DNA of 64,000 nucleotides from Bacteroidales bacterium (GTDB taxonomy: Bacteria; Bacteroidota; Bacteroidia; Bacteroidales; UBA932). The notes beneath the pieces are model-generated. The model saw only the letters and a program-made list of their open reading frames with translations, was not told the DNA's origin and did no database searches. Shown here piece by piece: positions 51,601 through 62,461 of this stretch; position 1 is the first letter of the stretch, and the number at the start of each line of letters is the position of its first letter. The stretch lies in the NCBI GenBank assembly GCA_022647615.1, contig JALCKZ010000001.1, positions 1,600,178 to 1,664,177 on the forward strand. Direction: 5' to 3'. A program made the position numbers and the translations under genes.

Positions 51601-51995
51601 ACATATCAACAGATTTAGTTGATGGTTTTAAAGTTGATACAGGAGGAAAGAATTTTGCTTCCAAAGTGCTTAAATTCAAATGGATGACACATTCTGCCTC
51701 TACTGACGGATGTGTCTCTGCCGTTGGCAATCCTTTTGGATTTAGCGGAGATTACAATTTCTACTCACAGCTGAATGAGAAAAAATATTGCTGCGAGGCT
51801 CCGGATGCCTTTACTCCTGCTGAGAAAAATGCATACACTATTTTCCGCTACCCTCAGACAAGCATCTCTGCAGCAGTAGCTTATAAGGGGAATGATTATA
51901 GAATAGCCTCCTTTGGATTTCCGCTGGAGACATTAACTTCACAGGCCCAGATTAATAAATTAATCGGGCAGGTTATTGATTTCTTTGAAAAATAA
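48696..51995 (+). CDS. Large secreted N-acetylmuramoyl-L-alanine amidase-like protein with golvesin and FN3 domains
   Basis: A 1099-residue exported protein (signal MIKNKLLSGAAALLFVAASI). An Amidase_3-like catalytic region appears split: the first part at about 205-270 (VSNSHGWYYENTLDRWEWQR, MLENAGAVVMMPKERD) and the second at about 520-650 (SFALHTDAGTFLDD, MLLEFLSHENFADMKFGLDP), with His and Glu residues suited to a zinc site. Between them lies a golvesin/xanthan-lyase-type carbohydrate-binding-like domain (GNYAVYISYHSLPEST, GGGIWVYLGTFYFKKG). After a basic linker (RHKRKSSANKRKSRRNK) comes an FN3-like domain (780s) and a C-terminal domain with LLLSGAYISTDL. Many databases label relatives xanthan lyase, which is misleading. 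Probable role: peptidoglycan turnover or surface hydrolysis. Confidence 0.85.
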   Translation: MIKNKLLSGAAALLFVAASICPQGIYAQEEIPGQPVLNGKNYTKITDVSGFAQAGQAVKAFLLPTSGIRVPIKVETAYTFADNDSLYVVFNRNFADYPIRPATVEQVYSIVSQNIPSQFSGKKLAIFANGSKIEDLVPPFFNQENKFLKLQREAEELQQEGKLEARGDKAEAKKRSAREKDKSFVPPLKYETTRPYQIYNGLQDRHIAVSNSHGWYYENTLDRWEWQRARLFETVEDMYTQSYVIPFLVPMLENAGAVVMMPKERDYNKNEIIVDNDTNTDGFSMSNGEFSWQKGDSLGFANPKKSYVFKENPFKMGSYVQVQGLMKSAKPSEESQIEKNESKVKWLPNIPEDGNYAVYISYHSLPESTKSAGYTVKYSGGAAKFRVNQQMGGGIWVYLGTFYFKKGASDEGVYLTNVNSLDKGIVTADAVKFGGGWGNIARGKGDGFTSGMPRFEEGARYWLQWSGFPDTVYSYSHNYNDYNDDYVSRGKWANRLAGGSSTLPNWGYGGEKIPLDLSFALHTDAGTFLDDSIVGTLSIYTRNCNDFGGGIKYPNGEDRIWGRNLADMVQTQVVSDVSNKYGFPWTRRGLWDRSYSESRTPQMPGMLLEFLSHENFADMKFGLDPAFRFTAARGMYKGILKFLAFKNNVPYVVEPLPVNDVRVTVDNGDSSDNSTIQQGRHKRKSSANKRKSRRNKNVTTATVQRVYDVIDQNKNVYAQLDWSAVEDPEESTARPDKYLIYTAIDDNGFDGGTVVDDTTYRVELQKGKVYRFKICALNEGGKSFPSEVVAVGIASGNSSKGKVALIVNAFDRVGSPRWLQSKDSTLAGFQDEYDHGVPYVQDAGFIGSMYEFRRSVPWTDDDAPGFGACHGDYAKMVIAGNTFDYSYDHGIAFMQKGYSFVSSTRSAVEHGKTVLKDYNICDMIMGKEAQSNDGGKMKAINYTVYTPAMRQVITEFCGDGRKLLLSGAYISTDLVDGFKVDTGGKNFASKVLKFKWMTHSASTDGCVSAVGNPFGFSGDYNFYSQLNEKKYCCEAPDAFTPAEKNAYTIFRYPQTSISAAVAYKGNDYRIASFGFPLETLTSQAQINKLIGQVIDFFEK

Positions 51996-52007
51996 AATTC
52001 AAAAAAT

Positions 52008-53504
52008 ATGAAAAAGAATATCACAGTAATTTCTCTTTTAACGTGCATAGTGCTGATGTTCAGTATTTCAGCAGGAGCGCAAGAGATTAAAAACAAAATT
52101 TACAATAATGTAAATATCGGTGGCGGAAGTTTGTGGGCATATCCTTATACTGCAACGCAATCTGCTCCCGCATTTGCTGCGGTACCAAAATTAACTCCGG
52201 CTCCGCAGGGATACAAACCTTTCTATATCAGCCATTACGGAAGGCATGGCTCCCGCTGGCTGATAAGTCCTAAAGACTACGGTTTTGCGCATGATGTTTT
52301 TACCGCTGCTGAAAAGGCGGGAGTTTTAACACCTCTTGGAAAGTCCGTTAAGTTAAAAGTTGATTCTATGTTTGTTGCCTCAACCGGCCGCCTTGGAGAA
52401 CTTACTCAGCTCGGGGCAAAGCAGCACAGAGGAATTGCGGACAGAATGGTTGCAAATTTCCCGGAAGTTTTTGCCGGAAATGTGAAAGTGGATGCCCGCT
52501 CAACAACCATAATACGTTGTATATTAAGCATGATGGCAGAGTGCGGAGAACTTAGGGCATACAATAAAAATATCACTATTACCAATGATGCCAGCGAGCA
52601 TGATATGTATTATATGAATTATGATGATAAAGATAGTGAGGTAAGTTTTGCTAAGTTTTATGAGGACGAAAATAGAAGGGGTGCTTTGGAAGCATTTGAG
52701 GCAAACAATATTCATCCCGACAGATTGATGTCTTCTTTGTTTACTGATACTACATTCATTACCAGATGTACGGTACCTTATGATAAAAAGTCTTACGGAC
52801 CTGATGGAAAGGTTATCCCTTCAAATCAGTCGGTTCATCTTTTTAACAAACTTTGCAATTTGGCTCAGTCAATGCAAGATCTTGATTTTAAGATTTCTAT
52901 GTCTGGCATCTTTACTAAAGAAGAGTTGTATGATTATTATTTGAATGACAATGCATACTGGTACTGTTTAAGAGGATATTCAGAACTGTCGGGAGCCAAA
53001 ATGCCTTACAGCCAGACATATCTGCTTAAAAATATCATCAAGGGGGCAGACTCTGTTATAGCCTGCAACGGCCGCGGCGCTACGTTAAGATTTGGTCATG
53101 ATTCAGACGTGCTTCCTTTGTCCTGCCTAATGGGCCTAAATGGCGGAAATTATAAAACCGGTAATCTGGACTCTCTTGCATATCATTGGAACATAGTAGA
53201 TTATATTCCAATGGCTGCAAACATCCAGTTTATATTTTACAGGAAAACCGCTGCCGGAAAAGTTGCTGGAAAAGCTGCGGGCAAGATTACAGGCAAAACT
53301 GCAACTAAAACTAATGCTAATGCTAATGCTTGCGCAAATATGCCCGCAAAAGTTGCTGCTACTGAAGCTCCCGTTTATGTAAAAATCTTAATCAATGAAC
53401 GCGAAGCCAAGCTCCCTCTGGAGAGCAAGTTGTGGCCTTATTATGATTGGAAAGATTTGAGGCAGTACTTCACAGATATCCTTGCAAAATCTCCCGTGAA
53501 GTAA
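52008..53504 (+). CDS. Secreted histidine-type acid phosphatase (phytase/MINPP-like)
   Basis: A 498-residue exported phosphatase. The signal peptide is MKKNITVISLLTCIVLMFSI-SAGA. The catalytic motif ISHYGRHGSRWL (RHGxR) is near the N-terminus and the distal proton donor motif FGHDSDVLPL near residue 365. Family members hydrolyse phosphomonoesters, including inositol phosphates. A low-complexity insert rich in Lys, Ala, Gly, Thr and Asn (about 407-455; GKVAGKAAGKITGK then NANANA) interrupts the C-terminal part and is encoded by short DNA repeats. The gene starts 13 bp after the amidase gene, so the two are likely co-transcribed. Two 9-mer copies lie inside (52715, 52986). Confidence 0.9.
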   Translation: MKKNITVISLLTCIVLMFSISAGAQEIKNKIYNNVNIGGGSLWAYPYTATQSAPAFAAVPKLTPAPQGYKPFYISHYGRHGSRWLISPKDYGFAHDVFTAAEKAGVLTPLGKSVKLKVDSMFVASTGRLGELTQLGAKQHRGIADRMVANFPEVFAGNVKVDARSTTIIRCILSMMAECGELRAYNKNITITNDASEHDMYYMNYDDKDSEVSFAKFYEDENRRGALEAFEANNIHPDRLMSSLFTDTTFITRCTVPYDKKSYGPDGKVIPSNQSVHLFNKLCNLAQSMQDLDFKISMSGIFTKEELYDYYLNDNAYWYCLRGYSELSGAKMPYSQTYLLKNIIKGADSVIACNGRGATLRFGHDSDVLPLSCLMGLNGGNYKTGNLDSLAYHWNIVDYIPMAANIQFIFYRKTAAGKVAGKAAGKITGKTATKTNANANACANMPAKVAATEAPVYVKILINEREAKLPLESKLWPYYDWKDLRQYFTDILAKSPVK

Positions 53505-53548
53505 GAAGACTTTTATCGGCACGTGCAATCTCTGAGCATTGCTACGCT

Positions 53549-53670
53549 GATTTAACCATACAAGTGTTGCTATCGCCATTGTGTATCAGATACATGCAGT
53601 TTGGCCGAATCTGTAGGATCGGCCGAATTGTAACTATCTGATTCACAGATCCGCCTACAGAACTTTTTTG
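53549..53670. repeat. Dispersed repeat block 1, copy B
   Basis: Counterpart of 25025-25147. The core from GCAGTTTGGCCGAATCTGTA to ATCTGATTCACAG is conserved. The CTGTAGG/CCTACAG pairing and the T-run at the right end are kept. Confidence 0.85.
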
Positions 53671-53696
53671 ATGAGCTGCAAGGTGCGCCGGATTGT

Positions 53697-53765
53697 TCCA
53701 AAGGCCGCAGACCCGCGATTGAATGTCCCCAAGGCCGCAGGCCCGCGACCGCAGGGAGCGTGCAG
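53697..53765. repeat. GC-rich repeat units, copy B
   Basis: AAAGGCCGCAGACCCGCGAT and AAGGCCGCAGGCCCGCGACC followed by GCAGGGAGCGTGCAG. Same family as 24757-24848 and 25391-25440. Confidence 0.75.
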
Positions 53766-53826
53766 CGCTCGTACGAAACGGACTCGCTCAACATCTGCAA
53801 ATGAACTTGAAAACCTGTCTGTACTT

Positions 53827-53950
53827 GGTGTACCTCCTGGTGGCATTGTGTGTCAGCGTGTTACAAAAGATCTCAATTTTAAATCTGTGATGTTTTGTAA
53901 CATATTGATTGTCAATATCACCTCAGACTACCCTGAATCAGATAGTTATA
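53827..53950. repeat. Dispersed repeat block 2, copy B
   Basis: Counterpart of 24628-24750, more diverged. The inverted repeat seen in copy A is broken on the left here (GTAACATATTGATT) but kept on the right (AATCAGATAGTTA). In this locus block 2 lies after block 1; in copy A it lies before. The rest of 53951-54088 holds only a short palindromic GCTCTGC/GCAGAGC hairpin. Confidence 0.75.
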
Positions 53951-54088
53951 TAACTGCTTTAATTACAATGTGTTGTGCTGCTTTGTGGCGGAATGCTCTG
54001 CATGCGAGCAGAGCATGGATGTAGCTCTCTACGGGCCGTACACATGCGATAATCAACATGTTGTGCAAAATTTGACAATTTGGTGACA

Positions 54089-54117
54089 TTGATTGAAAAA
54101 GAGTATGGTTACCTTTG
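54089..54117 (+). promoter_or_regulatory. Promoter of the small lipoprotein gene
   Basis: TTG (54089-54091), an 18-bp spacer and TACCTTTG (54110-54117). The -7 element lies inside the longest open frame, so that frame's upstream start at 54093 is not used. Confidence 0.65.
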
Positions 54118-54143
54118 ATACGTATGTTTATAACAACAATCTT

Positions 54144-54749
54144 ATGAAGTTAATCGTAAAAATTTCCTGTGTAATTTCAGTAACTACAGCACTTGTTGCA
54201 ACTGCAATTCTTGCGGTTTCATCTTGCGGCACCCAGAAGCGACAGATTGTTACAAATCCAATTACAAAGCTGATTTTGCAAACATCTAGAAGTCACACAA
54301 ATGCTTTCCTTTTTCAAAAAGAATATGAAATGGATAGATTTGCCGCGTTGGAAAATCTTGATCCTCACCTAGATGATGGAGATACTCTATTTTATATGGA
54401 AGGCTTTAAAGACCTTGATGACGAGTATGATTGTACGGTCTATTATTCTTATGCAAAATATCCCGTTTATTATTTCATCCAGAAATTGTTTAAAAATGAC
54501 AGGAAAAAAAGCAGGAATAAACCATTTAAACGTAATCTTGTAAAAGCCACTTACCTTGATAAAAAAGAATTTAAGCCAATTATTCCATTTGAGGTTAATT
54601 CCTTTAGGCATAATACATTAGAGAGTGAAATAAACAAATTGCCCAGAAAATACAATCCTACAACAAATACTATAATTATAGTTTTCCGGCAAAATGGTGA
54701 CTATTCTCTCAAATACTACTCATATATGGGGACTCTAAAAGAAAAATAA
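54144..54749 (+). CDS. Hypothetical lipoprotein
   Basis: A protein of 201 residues from the ATG at 54144. The N-terminus MKLIVKISCVISVTTALVAT leads to a lipobox ending VSSC-G, so it should be processed by signal peptidase II and anchored in the outer or inner membrane. The mature part is Lys/Tyr-rich and beta/alpha mixed (DTLFYMEGFKDLDDEYDCTV, NTIIIVFRQNGDYSLKYYSY). I do not recognise a family. A longer frame from TTG 54093 overlaps the promoter and is rejected. The stop is followed by four tandem copies of a TAGAA-type 5-bp repeat. Upstream lies the repeat cluster; downstream, RNase P RNA on the other strand. Confidence 0.7.
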   Translation: MKLIVKISCVISVTTALVATAILAVSSCGTQKRQIVTNPITKLILQTSRSHTNAFLFQKEYEMDRFAALENLDPHLDDGDTLFYMEGFKDLDDEYDCTVYYSYAKYPVYYFIQKLFKNDRKKSRNKPFKRNLVKATYLDKKEFKPIIPFEVNSFRHNTLESEINKLPRKYNPTTNTIIIVFRQNGDYSLKYYSYMGTLKEK

Positions 54750-54798
54750 AATAGAGTAGAATAGAATAGAATAGAATGACCTTGTTGACATAATGGAA

Positions 54799-54828
54799 AA
54801 GGGTCCGAGAATTTCTTCTCAGACCCTT
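54799..54828 (-). terminator. Terminator of rnpB
   Basis: AAGGGTCCGAGAA and TTCTCAGACCCTT form a stem with one mismatch and a four-base loop. A T-rich tract follows the stem on the minus strand. Confidence 0.85.
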
Positions 54829-54835
54829 TATTTTA

Positions 54836-55172
54836 CGGGCGGGAGTGTAAGCCGAATCCTGTACCGCTTGTACAGCGGCCTTTATCATTTATCTAATGCA
54901 GCCTACCCCCCGGCAACGAGCGAGCAGCTCTTAACTGCCGGTATATGTGGCCTTGCAGGATGTGGCTGAGTACCAAAGCAAAATCGCTTCTGCCTTCCGT
55001 GAGCTCTTAACTCGCATTTTCACCCTTGCTTTCATCCGTCGCGACGGAAAAAAGCGGTTATTTTCTGTTACCCTCACACAAGCTTTCACCTGTCTGCGCT
55101 TTCCGCAGCACATTGCTCTATCCTGTCCGGACTTTCCTCCCAATTACTTGAGCGATAAAGCCTCCCGCCGGG
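54836..55172 (-). ncRNA. rnpB: RNase P RNA (class A)
   Basis: Catalytic RNA of RNase P, which removes 5' leaders from tRNA precursors. On the minus strand the 5' end reads GGCGGGAGGC..., followed by the conserved GGGAGGAAAGTCCGGAC core. The 3' part has ACAGGATTCGGCTTACAC. The ends GGCGGGAG and CTCCCGCC pair to form P1. Boundaries are set from P1 and are good to a few bases. A terminator lies directly downstream. Length of about 337 nt fits bacterial type A. Any frame within it is spurious. Confidence 0.93.
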
Positions 55173-55219
55173 TGGCAAAAGTATGCTTTTTAATTTTATC
55201 CTGCAAATGGCGTAAAAAC

Positions 55220-55251
55220 TTTGCTTTGAATTTTAATTAGAATTATCTTTG
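55220..55251 (+). promoter_or_regulatory. Promoter of pyrG
   Basis: TTTG (55220-55223), a 20-bp spacer and TATCTTTG (55244-55251). The expected transcription start falls inside a 9-mer copy (55254-55262), leaving a leader of about 40 bases. Confidence 0.8.
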
Positions 55252-55269
55252 TGTCCCGACAGGAAGTGA

Positions 55270-58220
<2,951 letters not shown>

Positions 58221-58289
58221 TTATTCCGGTCGTATTTTACAAATGGGCACAAATTGTGTTTCTGATAATAAGTAGCAAATAATTTTGAT

Positions 58290-59129
58290 ATGAATGTTAG
58301 CAAATTGCACGTTAAAAAAAGAGTTGTTATATTTTTTGTCATAGCTTTTGCTTTTTTGCTTTGCTCTGTAAATCAGGGTGCTATGGCAGATAATTTAACC
58401 GGCGGATCAGAAGGTTCTGCAGAAAGAACCATCGCGAAAAAATATAGAGTTAAAGTGCTTGCCACTTTTCCTCACGACAGGCATTCCTATACTCAAGGGT
58501 TGTTTTTCAATAATGGAGTGATGTATGAGAGCGCCGGTCAATATGGTGAAAGCAGCTTTAGGATAGTAGATTACAAGAGCGGGCGTCTTAAGAGAAGATG
58601 GAATTTTAATGCAAGATATTTTCTGGAAGGCTCATGCATCTTTGGAAACAATATTTACATCCTTACATGGCAGGAACACTCATGCTTTGTTTATTCCGCA
58701 GACAAATTCAAAAAGGTTGGCGTGGCTTCATATCCTACTGAAGGATGGGGGCTTACAACAAACGGCAAGGAGATGATTATGAGCGACGGCTCCTCCACTT
58801 TGTTCTTTATGGATCCTGCAAGTTTTTATTGCACGCATAAAGTGAATGTTACTCTTGACGGGAAACCTTTAAAGTGGATTAATGAACTTGAGTATATTGA
58901 CGGCATGGTTTGGGCTAACGTCTATGAGACAGATAATATTGTTGTCATTAATCCTGCCAATGGAGTAGTAAAGGCGGTTATTAATTGTGCCGGCATTCTT
59001 CCAGCATCTTTGCGAAATGCTGATACTGACGTACTTAACGGCATTGCGTATAATCCGCTGGATGGTGCTGTTTATATCACCGGCAAGTATTGGCCTCGTC
59101 TTTTCCGCATTGCCAATCCGATGAAGTAA
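58290..59129 (+). CDS. Glutaminyl-peptide cyclotransferase (beta-propeller type)
   Basis: A 279-residue exported protein; the hydrophobic N-terminus (VVIFFVIAFAFLLCSVNQGA) serves as signal peptide. The family motifs are HDRHSYTQGLFFNNGVMYES, YFLEGSCIFGNNIYILTWQE, GWGLTTNGKEMIMSDGS, LKWINELEYIDGMVWANVYE and VLNGIAYNPLDGAVYITGKY. These five propeller segments define the plant/bacterial glutamine cyclotransferases, which turn N-terminal glutamine into pyroglutamate. It probably acts in the periplasm or on the surface and could protect exported N-terminal Gln proteins. The gene follows the retropepsin-like gene by 69 bp. Three hairpins after the stop end the transcript. Confidence 0.92.
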   Translation: MNVSKLHVKKRVVIFFVIAFAFLLCSVNQGAMADNLTGGSEGSAERTIAKKYRVKVLATFPHDRHSYTQGLFFNNGVMYESAGQYGESSFRIVDYKSGRLKRRWNFNARYFLEGSCIFGNNIYILTWQEHSCFVYSADKFKKVGVASYPTEGWGLTTNGKEMIMSDGSSTLFFMDPASFYCTHKVNVTLDGKPLKWINELEYIDGMVWANVYETDNIVVINPANGVVKAVINCAGILPASLRNADTDVLNGIAYNPLDGAVYITGKYWPRLFRIANPMK

Positions 59130-59161
59130 TAATCTTCAAGTAATGATAATAAGCCGAAGGC

Positions 59162-59239
59162 CTGGCGCGTAGCGCCAGTGCATCTCCGCGCGATAGCGCG
59201 TTAATTCCCTAAATTTTGCCGCGCATTGTGCGGCAAAAT
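59162..59239. terminator. Three successive GC-rich hairpins
   Basis: CTGGCGC-GTA-GCGCCAG (59162-59178), CGCGC-GATA-GCGCG (59187-59200) and ATTTTGCCGC-GCATTGT-GCGGCAAAAT (59213-59239). The third, with A/T-rich base, is the best terminator candidate. The second resembles palindromes at 24841 and 9092. The rest of the 59130-59420 gap holds the thiamine promoter and riboswitch. Confidence 0.65.
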
Positions 59240-59271
59240 AAGGCGTGAGCCTTGCGGGTGCTGCAAATAAA

Positions 59272-59302
59272 TTGCTTTTGTATTACAAAAGCAATATATT
59301 TG
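59272..59302 (+). promoter_or_regulatory. Promoter of the thiamine-uptake transcript
   Basis: TTG (59272-59274), a 20-bp spacer and TATATTTG (59295-59302), directly before the riboswitch. The transcription start should fall around 59308, at the beginning of the aptamer. Confidence 0.8.
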
Positions 59303-59304
59303 CA

Positions 59305-59382
59305 GCGGCTTAGGGGTGCCGAAAGGCTGAGATCATACCCTTGGAACCTGATGCGGTTAGTACCGCCGTAGGGAGAGCAAGA
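59305..59382 (+). promoter_or_regulatory. TPP riboswitch (THI element)
   Basis: GGGGTGCC, GGCTGAGA, ACCCTTGGAACCTGAT, GGTTAGTACC and CGTAGGGA appear in order, as in all TPP aptamers. It precedes the TonB receptor ATG at 59421 by about 38 bp. No clear terminator lies between them, so it probably blocks translation initiation when TPP is plentiful. Confidence 0.96.
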
Positions 59383-59420
59383 TACCTTTGCATTTCTAAG
59401 CTTTTAATATTTAGCTTGTT

Positions 59421-61637
59421 ATGAAGAGGTTATTTTTTTTGTTCCTTCTTGTATTTCCTTTTACGGCAAATGCATTTTCTTTACAGTCCGATACTTCTAA
59501 AGTCAATCGGCTGGACAGTATAATTGTTTCTGCGGTACGCGCTGGTGCAAATACTCCCGTTACGTTTTCTACCGTATCAAAGGCGCAGTTAAAGAGCGTG
59601 GCCGCATCTCATTCGCTACCAATGGTTTTGGGCTTCCAGCCATCTGTCGTTGCAACAACTGAAGGCGGCCTGGGTCTTGGATACAGCAAGTTTAGCGTCC
59701 GCGGCAGTGACGCAAGCAGAATTAATGTAACGTTAAACGGAATTGCAATTAATGATGCAGAGAGCCAGGAAGTTTTCTGGGTAGATATTCCCTCTTTGGG
59801 CAGTTCTTTGCAATCTGTTCAACTTCAGCGTGGTGTGGGGACATCAACAAATGGTCCCGGAGCATTTGGAGCAAGCATGAATATGCAGACACTGACTCCT
59901 GCGCTTAAACCTTATGGCAATGCCGAGTTCTCTTTTGGTTCATTCAAAACTTATATGACAACAATTGGCGCTGGAACCGGAGAGATGAAAAACGGTTTCT
60001 CTTTTGACGTGAGATATTCTCACAACAGCACCAAAGGTTACATCAGAAATGCAAAGGCAGATTTGAACTCTCTATATCTGTCGGGAGGATGGAGAAATGA
60101 AAATAACTCCTTTAAAATCACTTATATATACGGAGACCAGGCAACCGGCATTACTTGGAACGGATGTCCTCCGGAACAGTATTATAGTAATAGAAGATAT
60201 AACAACGCGGGCGAATATTATGATGAGGCTGGCAACGTGCATTATTATGATAATGAGACAGATAACTATAGGCAACACCACGTCCAGCTGCACTATATCC
60301 ACCAGTTTTCTCCGTATGTGACTTTTGATGCAACCGTGCATTATACAAAAGGAACCGGCTATTATGAGAACTATATTTACAACAAAAAATTCTCTAAATA
60401 CGGCCTTGAAAACCAGACTATTGACGGTGTTACTTACAAAAAAGGAGATTTCATTATCAGGCAATATATGAACAATGATTATGTAGCTTCGGCAGCCAAT
60501 ATGAACTATAAAAAAAATAAAATCAACGCAACGGCCGGGGCGGCTTACTCATTCTATAATGGAGCCCATTTCGGCCGCGTGAAATGGAGCAAGTATAATC
60601 AGAATGTCGCAAACAATTTTGAGTGGTACCGCAACAACGGAAAGAAAAATGACGTTAGCATTTATGCCCGCGCCGAATATGAAATTGTGCATAATCTGAC
60701 AGCTTTTGCAGATTTGCAGTATCGCTATATCTTCTTTAAACTCAGCGGAATGGATAAAGATTTTACAGGTCTCGACAGAGATATGCATTATAATTTTTTC
60801 AATCCTAAGGCCGGTTTGACTTACAATATAACCGATAACAGCAAAGTATATTTCTCCGTCGCTGCAGGTCACAGAGAGCCAAGCAGAAGTGATGTTAAAG
60901 AGTCTATCAAAGCGGGAAAAGCTGATGCAATTAAATCTGAAAGGATGATAGATTATGAGCTTGGATATAAGTTTGCAAATGAGTGCTTCAACGCCGGAAT
61001 TAACTTATATGCAATGGAATACAAGAATCAGCTTGTTGCTACCGGAAAGCTTACGGAGACAGGATATACAATTCAGGAGAATATCCCCGATAGTTACCGC
61101 CGCGGAATTGAGCTGACCGCAGTCTGGATGCCGTGCAAAAAAGTCACCGTGGAAGGAAACGTAACTTTCTCAAAGAACAAATTGAAAAATTATACGCTGT
61201 ATACGGATACCTATGACAATCCTAATGACTGGAACTCGCTTCCTCAGACTGCAACGTACTATAAAAAATCAAATCTTACATTGTCTCCGGAGCTGATAGG
61301 GGCGGCCATGGTTTCTTATGAGCCGTTTAAGAGCACAAGCATTTCTTTAAACGGAAAATATGTGGGCAAACAATACATGGACAATTCATCCAAAAAGGAT
61401 GCTGAAGTTCCAAATTATTTTGTGATGGGATTTAATGCTCAGAAGAGTTTTAAAATTAAGGGAACAGCTACTGCTACGTTGTCTTTATGCGTAGATAACA
61501 TTTTGAATAACAAGTACTATTCTTATGGCTGGATTTACAGAGCAATGTTCAGAGATGGTTCTGCGGATTACCTGGAGAAAGGTGTTTATTCTCAGGCAAC
61601 GACCAATTTTATTGTACGCTTGTCATTCAACTTTTAA
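59421..61637 (+). CDS. TonB-dependent receptor, probable thiamine uptake
   Basis: A 738-residue outer-membrane receptor with signal peptide (MKRLFFLFLLVFPFTANA). The plug domain is at about 30-150 (LDSIIVSAVRAGANTPVTF, FSVRGSDASRINVTLNGIAI, GVGTSTNGPGAFGASMNM) and the 22-strand-type barrel follows, ending in a terminal aromatic strand NFIVRLSFNF. TonB-type receptors import scarce nutrients with energy from the inner membrane. Placement directly behind a TPP riboswitch, as with the thiamine receptor OMPthi of Bacteroides thetaiotaomicron, marks thiamine or a precursor as the likely substrate. A strong terminator follows, so the pnuC gene downstream needs readthrough or its own promoter. Confidence 0.93.
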   Translation: MKRLFFLFLLVFPFTANAFSLQSDTSKVNRLDSIIVSAVRAGANTPVTFSTVSKAQLKSVAASHSLPMVLGFQPSVVATTEGGLGLGYSKFSVRGSDASRINVTLNGIAINDAESQEVFWVDIPSLGSSLQSVQLQRGVGTSTNGPGAFGASMNMQTLTPALKPYGNAEFSFGSFKTYMTTIGAGTGEMKNGFSFDVRYSHNSTKGYIRNAKADLNSLYLSGGWRNENNSFKITYIYGDQATGITWNGCPPEQYYSNRRYNNAGEYYDEAGNVHYYDNETDNYRQHHVQLHYIHQFSPYVTFDATVHYTKGTGYYENYIYNKKFSKYGLENQTIDGVTYKKGDFIIRQYMNNDYVASAANMNYKKNKINATAGAAYSFYNGAHFGRVKWSKYNQNVANNFEWYRNNGKKNDVSIYARAEYEIVHNLTAFADLQYRYIFFKLSGMDKDFTGLDRDMHYNFFNPKAGLTYNITDNSKVYFSVAAGHREPSRSDVKESIKAGKADAIKSERMIDYELGYKFANECFNAGINLYAMEYKNQLVATGKLTETGYTIQENIPDSYRRGIELTAVWMPCKKVTVEGNVTFSKNKLKNYTLYTDTYDNPNDWNSLPQTATYYKKSNLTLSPELIGAAMVSYEPFKSTSISLNGKYVGKQYMDNSSKKDAEVPNYFVMGFNAQKSFKIKGTATATLSLCVDNILNNKYYSYGWIYRAMFRDGSADYLEKGVYSQATTNFIVRLSFNF

Positions 61638-61644
61638 TACTACA

Positions 61645-61687
61645 TTTGTCCGGCATGCAAAATACTTTGCATGACCGGACATTTTTT
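61645..61687 (+). terminator. Terminator after the thiamine receptor gene
   Basis: TGTCCGG/CCGGACA and CATGCAAA/TTTGCATG form a stacked stem with a bulged A and a four-base loop, followed by TTTTTT. Confidence 0.92.
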
Positions 61688-61738
61688 ATAAAATGTGCTG
61701 TAAGCAGTATTTTGAATGCAGTATAAGTAATTACTAGA

Positions 61739-62398
61739 ATGGATTTTAGCTGGATAGAAATACTTGGTTTTGCGGGTGGAATTATTTACACCCTCTTTGA
61801 AATTTTGCAGTTAAGGGCTATGTGGATAATAGCCCTTGTTACTGCAACATCTTATGCTATAATATTTTACTCTCAGGGCATTTATGCCCAGATGGGGCTT
61901 CAAATCTACTTTGTAATAATGAGTTTTTATGGAATCTGGCAATGGACCTTGCAGCGCAGAAATTATGAGAAATCGTTAGAACATAGCAATTTAGGCACCG
62001 CAGAACCGGAAGCCAAGAAGGAGAACAGCATTATCTATTGTATCCCGACAGGTAAACAAATTGCCTGGGGGGCGGCAATTCTATGTGTCTTAACAGCAGT
62101 GCTTTATCTCTTCATAGGAACCTTCAGCAAACTGTTTTCACAAGTACCGGACCCATATCCGTTTTGGGATGCGCTTGCAACCGCACTTAGCATATTGGGG
62201 ACTTATTGGCTGAGCAAATCCTACTTGTATCAGTGGTGGCTGTGGATTGCAGCTGATATTATGATGGCTGTAATTTTTGCAATGCAATATATCGGAGGGC
62301 AAAATGGAATGGTATTGTCGGTGATACTATATGCATTTTATATTGTATCAGCATTTTACGGAATATGGCACTGGAAAAAGAGCGGGGTCAGAATATGA
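61739..62398 (+). CDS. pnuC: PnuC-family vitamin transporter (PnuT-like, thiamine)
   Basis: A 219-residue inner-membrane protein with about seven helices. Conserved motifs of the PnuC family are visible: YFVIMSFYGIWQWTL, WDALATALSILGTYWLSKSY, YQWWLWIAADIMMAVIF and FYGIWHWKKSG. PnuC proteins move nicotinamide riboside, PnuT proteins thiamine and PnuX proteins riboflavin by facilitated diffusion. The position next to a TPP-regulated receptor argues for thiamine (PnuT). The terminator before it (61645-61687) means it may be partly uncoupled from the riboswitch. The 9-mer complement copy at 62043 encodes IPTG. Confidence 0.9.
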   Translation: MDFSWIEILGFAGGIIYTLFEILQLRAMWIIALVTATSYAIIFYSQGIYAQMGLQIYFVIMSFYGIWQWTLQRRNYEKSLEHSNLGTAEPEAKKENSIIYCIPTGKQIAWGAAILCVLTAVLYLFIGTFSKLFSQVPDPYPFWDALATALSILGTYWLSKSYLYQWWLWIAADIMMAVIFAMQYIGGQNGMVLSVILYAFYIVSAFYGIWHWKKSGVRI

Positions 62399-62461
62399 TG
62401 GCTCCGCAAGTCTGCTTTACTTAAAAATTATTAGTAAATTTGCCGGACTAAAAAGTTACTG

